Origin: Melioribacter sp.
Lineage (GTDB): Bacteria > Bacteroidota > Ignavibacteria > Ignavibacteriales > Melioribacteraceae
NCBI GenBank assembly: GCA_016841125.1
Contig: JAENZU010000178.1
Span: forward strand, 1-7,029
Direction of reading: 5' to 3'
Length of the DNA stretch: 7,029 nucleotides
In this document: positions 1-5,457 of the stretch, one piece after another
Layout: every line of letters begins with the position of its first letter
Numbering within the stretch: the first letter of the stretch is position 1
Notes under the pieces: model-generated
What the model was told of the DNA's origin: nothing
What the model saw: only the letters and a program-made list of their open reading frames with translations
Database searches by the model: none
Made by a program: the position numbers and the translations under genes

Positions 1-250
1 CCAATCCGAGTTCGAGAGCTTCCTGATATAAAATCTCTTTATCAATCCACTCCCGGATAATTTCTTCTTTATATTTATTACCGAAACGGGATGAATCGAA
101 ATAAGTATTCAATTCATCCTCGGTCAATTTATTATTGCCTACTTTTGCAACATATTTTTCTTCGAGCTGTTCTTCTTTGCAGCTTAGACTTACCAGTATT
201 AGAAATAAGCTAATTAAGAGCAGGCTCGAAAGCCTTCTCCAGTTTATCAT
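1..250 (-). CDS. Secreted parvulin/SurA-like folding factor, N-terminal fragment
   Basis: This gene is cut by the left window edge; 83 codons are visible, starting at the ATG at 250-248. The product opens with a short basic stretch (MINWRR), then a hydrophobic segment at residues about 9-22 and a cysteine at residue 24 in the context VSLSC. This looks like a lipoprotein signal peptide, although the -3 position is Ser rather than the usual Leu/Val, so plain secretion is also possible. After the signal, YVAKVGNNKLTEDEL (residues 33-47) and IIREWIDKEILYQEALELGL (64-83) match the usual N-terminal chaperone region of SurA/PrsA-type proteins. Any rotamase domain would lie outside the window. The start codon lies inside the upstream parvulin gene, giving a 41-nt out-of-frame overlap, and no in-frame start further downstream would keep the signal peptide. 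No clear Shine-Dalgarno sequence precedes it, so translation is probably coupled to the upstream gene. The family call is an inference from the N-terminus and the neighbour. Confidence 0.75.
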   Translation of the reverse strand, partial: MINWRRLSSLLLISLFLILVSLSCKEEQLEEKYVAKVGNNKLTEDELNTYFDSSRFGNKYKEEIIREWIDKEILYQEALELGL

Positions 251-2201
251 AATATTTTTCAGGTTCATAAATTGATTTCAATCTGGCAATATATTCATCT
301 TCCAGTTTCTTACTCATCCTTTCTTGATAAGCGCTTGCAACTTCGGCTTTTGCTTCTTCAAAAGTTTTAGGTCCTGCAGGAAGTTTTTTATTCAGTTTTA
401 CAATAGACCAGCCGTTCTGATATTTAAACGGTTTTGAAAAATCGCCATCTGCCGAAAGTTCAAAAGCTTTCTCTGCAAGTTCATTATCTTCAACTTTAAC
501 TATACCGTAGGCACCTTCTTTGTTACCCATTCCGCCGCGTTGAGTGTTGCTTTTTGCGAGTTCGCTGAAGTCTTCGCCTTTTTCAAGTTTGCTATAAATA
601 TTATTACTTAAAGAATCATTTTTAACATAAATTTCAGAAAAGTCCACGCGGTTGGGCCAGTTGTAATTGTCTTTTGTTTCTTGGTAGAAACCGTACAATT
701 TGGTTGTATCAACACTTACTCTGTCCCAAACTTCCTCTTCCTGCAATTTGAAAATATAAATTCCGTTTTTATAGTCATCCATAAGATCGGCAAACTCATC
801 GTTAGTTTCGTCCAACCTCAATGCTTCTTTTTCAAGCAGAAGTTCTTCTGAATATTTTGCGGCTGCTTCCTTGATTGAAGATTCATTTATGATCTTAAAT
901 TTAAAAGAGTTATCAGATTTTATGAACGCCATTAGTGAGTCAAGAACAAAGCCATCCTTTGAAATTGAGAATATCACGGAATCTTTTACATTATCGCGAT
1001 AGGTGCTTGTCCAATATTTATCATCCATTTTAACTGAAGAATCATTTGCGGCGGAAATGGATTTAATTGTTTCTTCGTGTAATTTAAAACTATATGCGTT
1101 CTTTAATGAATCTATAAAAGTATCAACATCTTTTTTGAGCCTTGTTTTATCGTACATAGTTCGGATATCATTTTTTTCCTCTTCAAAGGGAGGCACCTCA
1201 TTAATTTCGGTAAGTTTAATAATATGATAACCAAATTGAGTTTTAACAATATCTGAAATTTCACCCACCTTAAGATTAAATGCAGCCTCGTCGAATTCCG
1301 GTACCATCATTCTTCTCTCAAAATAGCCTAAGTCACCACCTTTCTGAGCGCTGCCTTTATCTATCGAATATTCTTCTGCTAACTTACCGAAATCTTCGCC
1401 ATCAACGGCTCTTTGTCTAATCTCTTTTGCAAGGGCAAGTGCTCCAACGCTATCGGGCTTTCCGTCAACCGTTTTGGAATCGATCAAAATGTGACTTGCT
1501 TTAACTTTCTTTATTCGCTTATGCTTATCAGTAACTTTGATTATATGATATCCGTATTGCGTTTTAACCGGTTCAGGATAAACTTCGCCGACAGGAGTTT
1601 TGTAAGCAGCATCTTCAAATTCAGGAATTATTTGTCCGGCAGTTATGTAGTAAATATCACCGCCTTTGTTGCGGGAAAATTGATCGGCGGAATATTCCTT
1701 TGCAAGCTCTTCGTAACTTTCGCCGTTCTGAACTCTTTTAATTATTTCCGTTGCAAGACTTTTTGCTTCTTCATCGGATAAAGTATCAGGGCGGATCATG
1801 ATGTGACTAACCCGAAGTTCGTATAGTCTTTTATTGTAAAAATCTTTGAGTGAAGGTTCGATGATAAGTTTTTCTTTAATATAGGATACGCCAACTTTTC
1901 TCTTGTAATCATTCAACTCATCAACTAATTCAGGATTTTGATCAAACCTGCGAACTTCGCTGTCGCGTAGCTTCATTTTAAAATTAAGATATAAATCCAA
2001 GAAATTTTTCTTCTCTTCAAGCGAAGCCTTTTCGGCGTTTTCGATTCCGCCGACATTCTTAGCAAATTCTTTTTCAAACTCATTGAGTGTAATTTTATAA
2101 TCCCCATATTCAGCAACTACTGTATCAGAAGTGCTTGATGAACATGCGGTAAAAGATATTAGTAGTGAAAATATCAGGACAGTTAATAAACCGAATCTCA
2201 T
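210..2201 (-). CDS. Parvulin-type peptidyl-prolyl isomerase lipoprotein with two active-looking rotamase domains
   Basis: The 663-residue product is a cell-envelope folding factor of the SurA/PrsA/PpiD type, which isomerises peptidyl-proline bonds and acts as a chaperone for exported proteins. Residues 1-20 form a signal peptide ending in a lipobox-like FTAC, so Cys20 is the probable lipidation site. Residues about 28-125 are a helical SurA_N-like region. Rotamase 1 spans about 129-226 (VSHIMI at 131-136, GGD at 180-182, PEF at 193-195, YGYHII at 216-221). Rotamase 2 spans about 234-331 (ASHILI at 235-240, GGDLGYF at 288-294, PEF at 301-303, FGYHII at 323-328). Residues about 370-515 match nothing I recognise. 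Residues about 518-605 look like a third, decayed rotamase in which FSEIYV replaces the SHI motif and NGWSIVKL replaces GYHIIKL, so both histidines are missing. The ATG at 2201 follows a GGAGG at 2212-2216 with a 10-nt spacer. The 3' end overlaps the next parvulin gene. No recognised gene symbol fits confidently. Confidence 0.93.
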   Translation of the reverse strand: MRFGLLTVLIFSLLISFTACSSSTSDTVVAEYGDYKITLNEFEKEFAKNVGGIENAEKASLEEKKNFLDLYLNFKMKLRDSEVRRFDQNPELVDELNDYKRKVGVSYIKEKLIIEPSLKDFYNKRLYELRVSHIMIRPDTLSDEEAKSLATEIIKRVQNGESYEELAKEYSADQFSRNKGGDIYYITAGQIIPEFEDAAYKTPVGEVYPEPVKTQYGYHIIKVTDKHKRIKKVKASHILIDSKTVDGKPDSVGALALAKEIRQRAVDGEDFGKLAEEYSIDKGSAQKGGDLGYFERRMMVPEFDEAAFNLKVGEISDIVKTQFGYHIIKLTEINEVPPFEEEKNDIRTMYDKTRLKKDVDTFIDSLKNAYSFKLHEETIKSISAANDSSVKMDDKYWTSTYRDNVKDSVIFSISKDGFVLDSLMAFIKSDNSFKFKIINESSIKEAAAKYSEELLLEKEALRLDETNDEFADLMDDYKNGIYIFKLQEEEVWDRVSVDTTKLYGFYQETKDNYNWPNRVDFSEIYVKNDSLSNNIYSKLEKGEDFSELAKSNTQRGGMGNKEGAYGIVKVEDNELAEKAFELSADGDFSKPFKYQNGWSIVKLNKKLPAGPKTFEEAKAEVASAYQERMSKKLEDEYIARLKSIYEPEKYYDKLEKAFEPALN

Positions 2202-2270
2202 GCTTAAAAATCCTCCAAGTCATTAAAATTTAAACAAGTATGTTAGTTATTGTACTCTTGAAAATCAAGG

Positions 2271-2299
2271 ATTATAATAAGTTCCCAACGGAAATTAAA
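2271..2299 (-). promoter_or_regulatory. Possible sigma-70-like promoter for the parvulin genes
   Basis: On the minus strand a perfect TATAAT (2276-2271) lies 17 nt after a poor -35 candidate TTTAAT (2299-2294). Transcription would begin near 2264 and leave a leader of about 60 nt before the ATG at 2201. A second option is TTGATT-N17-TAACAT further downstream. The region is AT-rich, so chance matches are expected. Read-through from the metG-methyltransferase pair is an alternative, since I see no strong terminator between 2202 and 2329. Confidence 0.25.
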
Positions 2300-2329
2300 T
2301 TACTTTTTCCAATAAAAAATTGAGAGTGC

Positions 2330-3292
2330 TCACTTTTTCTTCTTCCGAGTATTTTCTCTTTCCGAAAGCGTATTTCTCTCCCAGAAAACTCCGTCGGAAT
2401 ACCCTTGTATTTCATCAGAATCCTCAGCAAGCTTAAGTCTTTTTTCGGCAAGACATGCAAAGTCCTCATCAAGTTCGATTCCAATAAAATTTCTTTCTAG
2501 TTTTTTAGCAACTGCGGATGTTGTCCCCGACCCAAGAAAGGGATCTAAAACAACATCTCCTTTATTACTGCTGGCAAGTATAAGCTTAGCAATCAATTTT
2601 TCCGGCTTCTGCGTTGGGTGATCTGTATTTTCCTGCATCGACCAAAAAGGTACTGTAATATCCGTCCAAATGTTGGAAGGATGTGTGAGTCTGTACTTAT
2701 TGCCGTCCGATTCAGCCCAGTCTTTTGGTTTACCATCTTCCCTCTTATAGGGCGCAAGCACTTTTCTCTTTACTTTGACATCATCTACATTGAATATATA
2801 TTTATCGGATCGGGTGGCAAACCAAATATCCTCTGTATTATTCTTCCAATTTGTTTTTGAGCCTCTCCCCTTTTCACGTTCCCACGTAATTCTATTTCTG
2901 ACAATTACATGTTTCTCTAAAACCGGCTGTATTGCAATCGAACTTTTCCAATCGGAACAGATATAAATTGATGCATTCTCTTTTAGAAGCGGCAGGCAAA
3001 GTGTGAAAAAAGATTCGAACCATAAAGAGTATGCATCATTATTCATCCCTTTAAATTTTATTGTATTAAAGTTTTTGTGAAGATTATAAGGCGGATCAAC
3101 TATTAACAAATCCACAAAATTATTTGGCAGATATTTTTTAATCTTGAAAAAATTACCAATAATTGTTTTGTTGATGATAGATGCGACAGATACACTTTTA
3201 TTCAAACGAATAATTTTTTTTAAAAAATATTCTTTTTCATCTTTGTTTAAAACAATCGTCCTATTCTGAGGTGCCTTTTTACTTTCTGCCAT
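2330..3292 (-). CDS. Beta-class DNA methyltransferase (N6-adenine or N4-cytosine), apparently solitary
   Basis: The 320-residue product transfers a methyl group from S-adenosylmethionine to an exocyclic amino group of adenine or cytosine in DNA. The catalytic motif IV, DPPYN, is at residues 66-70. The AdoMet-binding motif I, DPFLGSGTT, is at 250-258, followed by the acidic GIELDE at 271-276. Motif X is HPTQKP at 225-230. Catalytic motif first and AdoMet motif last is the beta-class order. The region between (about 135-220, with WEREKGRG and THPSNIWTDI) is well formed and presumably includes the target-recognition part. DPPY is more usual for N6-adenine enzymes, but N4-cytosine cannot be excluded and the target site cannot be read from sequence. 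The C-terminus ends in a basic tail (RKKKK). The ATG at 3292 lies 12 nt after the metG stop with no good Shine-Dalgarno sequence, which suggests translational coupling. No restriction endonuclease is adjacent, so this looks like an orphan or housekeeping methyltransferase. Confidence 0.92.
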   Translation of the reverse strand: MAESKKAPQNRTIVLNKDEKEYFLKKIIRLNKSVSVASIINKTIIGNFFKIKKYLPNNFVDLLIVDPPYNLHKNFNTIKFKGMNNDAYSLWFESFFTLCLPLLKENASIYICSDWKSSIAIQPVLEKHVIVRNRITWEREKGRGSKTNWKNNTEDIWFATRSDKYIFNVDDVKVKRKVLAPYKREDGKPKDWAESDGNKYRLTHPSNIWTDITVPFWSMQENTDHPTQKPEKLIAKLILASSNKGDVVLDPFLGSGTTSAVAKKLERNFIGIELDEDFACLAEKRLKLAEDSDEIQGYSDGVFWERNTLSERENTRKKKK

Positions 3293-3304
3293 TTTGGAAA
3301 ACTG

Positions 3305-5341
3305 CTATTTGACCTTAGTTCCGGTGTTGACCTTTTCATCAACAGAAATTAAATGAAGTCCGCCTTCATCATCCTCTGCTGCCAAAATCATTCCTTGGGA
3401 TTCGTTTCCGAATAACTTAGCCGGTTTAAGATTGAATACCATAATAACTTTTTTACCAATGAGCAGTTCGGGCTCGTAACTTTTTGCAATGCCTGCGACC
3501 ACCTGCCGTTTCTCTTTGCCAATCTCCAGCTGCAATTTTAAGAGTTTATCGCTTTTCTTTATTTTCTCAGCTGCTAAAACTTTCGCCACTCGAAGATCAA
3601 CTTTAGTGAATTCATCAAAAGTAATTTCGGCAGTCCTGGTTTCTTCCTCATCGTTTGCATTAAGTTTGTTTACTTGAGCTTCTATAATATCATCTTCAAT
3701 TTTACTGAACAGTATTTCAGGTTTATTTAATTGATGACCATCGGGCAAATTCAACAACCCGCAGTTATCCCATCCCTGTAAATCGCTATTTAAAAATTCT
3801 AATATTTTCTTTGATGCAAAAGGTATTACAGGCGAAAATATTTCAGCTAAAGTATGAATTGTTTGGAGACAAACATTTATTGTGGTTCCGCATTTTTCTT
3901 GGTCCTGCTTAAGTGTTATCCATGGTTCGGAATCGTTAAAATATTTATTTGCCGCACGTGCTAAACTCATCATCTCGAAAACAGCATCTTTTATTTTATA
4001 TTTTTCTAAAAGGGCTCCCACTTTTGAAGGATACTCTTTTAGCAATTCAATCATTTCTTCATCTATTTTTTCGAGTTCAGCTCTCACAGGAACTTTACCA
4101 TCAAAATGTTTATGCGCAAATGTGAATGTGCGGTTAACGAAATTACCGAGAATATCCGCTAGCTCGCCATTGTTTCTTCCCTGAAATTCCTTCCAATAAA
4201 AATCTGTATCCTTATTTTCGGGGGCGTTAATTGCAAGCGTATATCTCAATGGATCAGCCGGGAACTGTTTTAGAAAATCAATAACATCAATTCCCCAGCT
4301 GCGGGATTTTGAAAATTTTCGTCCTTCGAAATTCAAAAATTCATTAGCCGGTACATTTTGAGGCAGAAGATATTTAGCATCGTTAGCATCGTTCCAGGAC
4401 ATGAGCATTGCAGGGAAAATGATTGTATGAAAAACAATATTGTCTTTGCCTATGAATGCAACATACTTTGTAGCGGGATCCTGCCAATATCTTTTCCACA
4501 AATCGGGATCATTCCGCTCTTCAGATAACTCTTTTGTGGCTGAAATGTAACCGAGCACAGCTTCGAACCAGACATACAATACTTTACCCTGTGCCTCATC
4601 AAGCGGAACCTTCACTCCCCAATCTAAGTCCCTGGTATAGGCTCTGTCTCGCAGTCCATCGTTAAACCAGCTTTTACATTGCTGCAGCACATTATCCTTC
4701 CACCCAAACTTTTTATTCATCTCATCGATATATTCTTCAAGCCGTTTCTGAAATTTGCCATGCGGAAAATACCAATGCTTAGTTTCTCTAAGTACCGGAG
4801 TTTCACCGGTGATCTTACTTTTCGGATTTATTAATTCCGATGGGTCATAGTAGGAACTACAGTTTTCACACTCGTCACTGCGCGCTTCTTCAAATCCGCA
4901 TTTCGGACAAGTACCTTCTACATATCTGTCCGGTAAAAACATTTTTGCTTTTTCATCATAAAACTGTTTAGTTTTTTTCTCTACCAATAAACCTTGGTTA
5001 TAATAATTAAGGAAAAATTCTTGGGCAGTCTCATGATGAACAGGCAAACTGGTTCTTGAGTAAATATCGAACGACATGCCAAATTGTGTAAATGCCTCTT
5101 TATTAATATTGTGATAGCGGTCAATAATATCTTTCGGTTTTACATTTTCCTTGTCAGCGGATAAAGTAATAGGCACACCATGTTCATCCGATCCGCAAAC
5201 GTAAATTATATCATCACCTTTCAATCTTTTATATCTCACATAAATATCTGCCGGAAGATAAGCGCCGCTCAGATGACCAAGATGAATAGGTCCGTTTGCA
5301 TAGGGCAATGCCGATGTAACTAAGATTTTTTCCTTATTCAA
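3305..5341 (-). CDS. metG: Methionine--tRNA ligase (methionyl-tRNA synthetase)
   Basis: This cytoplasmic class I aminoacyl-tRNA synthetase joins methionine to tRNA-Met using ATP. The 678-residue product is full length for the long bacterial form. The catalytic fold begins at ILVTSALPYANGPIHLGH with the HIGH-type signature HLGH at 20-23. A zinc knuckle follows with cysteines at 145, 148, 158 and 161. The KMSKS loop appears as KFSKS at 342-346. The helical anticodon-binding region follows (about 385-560), and a C-terminal Trbp111/EMAP-like OB-fold tRNA-binding domain covers about 574-678 (FDEFTKVDLRVAKV near its start, NLKPAKLFGNESQGMILAA near 637-655). The start is a TTG at 5341-5339: it places only five residues before the conserved ILVTSALPYANG block, no in-frame ATG precedes it nearby, and the next methionine is residue 90, beyond the active-site motif. 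A TTAGG at 5349-5353 with a 7-nt spacer supports it. The gene is first in a pair with the DNA methyltransferase and diverges from ppc. Confidence 0.98.
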   Translation of the reverse strand: MNKEKILVTSALPYANGPIHLGHLSGAYLPADIYVRYKRLKGDDIIYVCGSDEHGVPITLSADKENVKPKDIIDRYHNINKEAFTQFGMSFDIYSRTSLPVHHETAQEFFLNYYNQGLLVEKKTKQFYDEKAKMFLPDRYVEGTCPKCGFEEARSDECENCSSYYDPSELINPKSKITGETPVLRETKHWYFPHGKFQKRLEEYIDEMNKKFGWKDNVLQQCKSWFNDGLRDRAYTRDLDWGVKVPLDEAQGKVLYVWFEAVLGYISATKELSEERNDPDLWKRYWQDPATKYVAFIGKDNIVFHTIIFPAMLMSWNDANDAKYLLPQNVPANEFLNFEGRKFSKSRSWGIDVIDFLKQFPADPLRYTLAINAPENKDTDFYWKEFQGRNNGELADILGNFVNRTFTFAHKHFDGKVPVRAELEKIDEEMIELLKEYPSKVGALLEKYKIKDAVFEMMSLARAANKYFNDSEPWITLKQDQEKCGTTINVCLQTIHTLAEIFSPVIPFASKKILEFLNSDLQGWDNCGLLNLPDGHQLNKPEILFSKIEDDIIEAQVNKLNANDEEETRTAEITFDEFTKVDLRVAKVLAAEKIKKSDKLLKLQLEIGKEKRQVVAGIAKSYEPELLIGKKVIMVFNLKPAKLFGNESQGMILAAEDDEGGLHLISVDEKVNTGTKVK

Positions 5342-5348
5342 TTTTTTA

Positions 5349-5353
5349 CCTAA
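5349..5353 (-). promoter_or_regulatory. Ribosome binding site supporting the TTG start of metG
   Basis: TTAGG on the minus strand ends 7 nt before the TTG at 5341. It is a short match to the anti-Shine-Dalgarno sequence in an otherwise A/T-only leader, and its spacing fits the TTG start required by the protein alignment. Confidence 0.5.
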
Positions 5354-5387
5354 TTTATTTTTATAATAAACTTTAAATATAAAAGAA

Positions 5388-5415
5388 ATTATATTGTTCT
5401 TACAGTAGTTTACAA
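5388..5415 (-). promoter_or_regulatory. Predicted metG promoter, TTGTAA-N16-TATAAT
   Basis: On the minus strand a -35 TTGTAA (5415-5410) and a perfect -10 TATAAT (5393-5388) are separated by 16 nt. Initiation would be near 5381, giving a leader of about 40 nt before the TTG start. That is too short for a T-box or SAM riboswitch. The -35 box overlaps that of the divergent ppc promoter. If the host uses a Bacteroidetes-type primary sigma factor (-33 TTG, -7 TAnnTTTG), the assignment would need revision. Confidence 0.5.
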
Positions 5416-5437
5416 TAATATTTAGTTTTATTAGAAT
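5409..5437 (+). promoter_or_regulatory. Predicted ppc promoter, TTTACA-N17-TAGAAT
   Basis: A -35 TTTACA (5409-5414) and a -10 TAGAAT (5432-5437), each one base from the sigma-70 consensus, are 17 nt apart. Initiation would be near 5444, about 14 nt before the ATG at 5458. The leader would therefore hold little more than the ribosome binding site. The -35 box coincides with the opposite-strand -35 of metG. Confidence 0.45.
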
Positions 5438-5448
5438 TATAAATCAGT

Positions 5449-5454
5449 GAGGGG
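5449..5454 (+). promoter_or_regulatory. Ribosome binding site of ppc
   Basis: GAGGGG lies just before the ATG at 5458, with about 5 nt between its GAGG core and the start codon. It is the clearest Shine-Dalgarno sequence in the window along with that of the parvulin gene, and it fixes the ppc start. Confidence 0.7.
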
Positions 5455-5457
5455 AAT

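Noticed and set aside
1003..1781. Plus-strand open frames opposite the parvulin gene
   Set aside because: They lie antisense within a well-supported gene, have no family motifs and no ribosome binding site, and fit shadow frames.
2257..2269. Small inverted repeat CTTGA-AAA-TCAAG as a terminator or operator
   Set aside because: The stem is only 5 bp and AT-rich, with no T-run following on either strand. It is too weak to call in this base composition.
2202..2329. Restriction endonuclease or antitoxin-like small gene next to the methyltransferase
   Set aside because: The 128-nt gap has no open frame with a plausible start and ribosome binding site, and the other neighbour is metG.
2272..2484. 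Minus-strand 70-codon frame overlapping the methyltransferase 3' end
   Set aside because: It is in a different frame from the intact methyltransferase, shows no recognisable motif and is explained as a shadow. The methyltransferase frame itself has no sign of a frameshift.
5342..5387. T-box or SAM riboswitch in the metG leader
   Set aside because: The predicted leader is about 40 nt of almost pure A/T with no stem-loops, far too short for either class.
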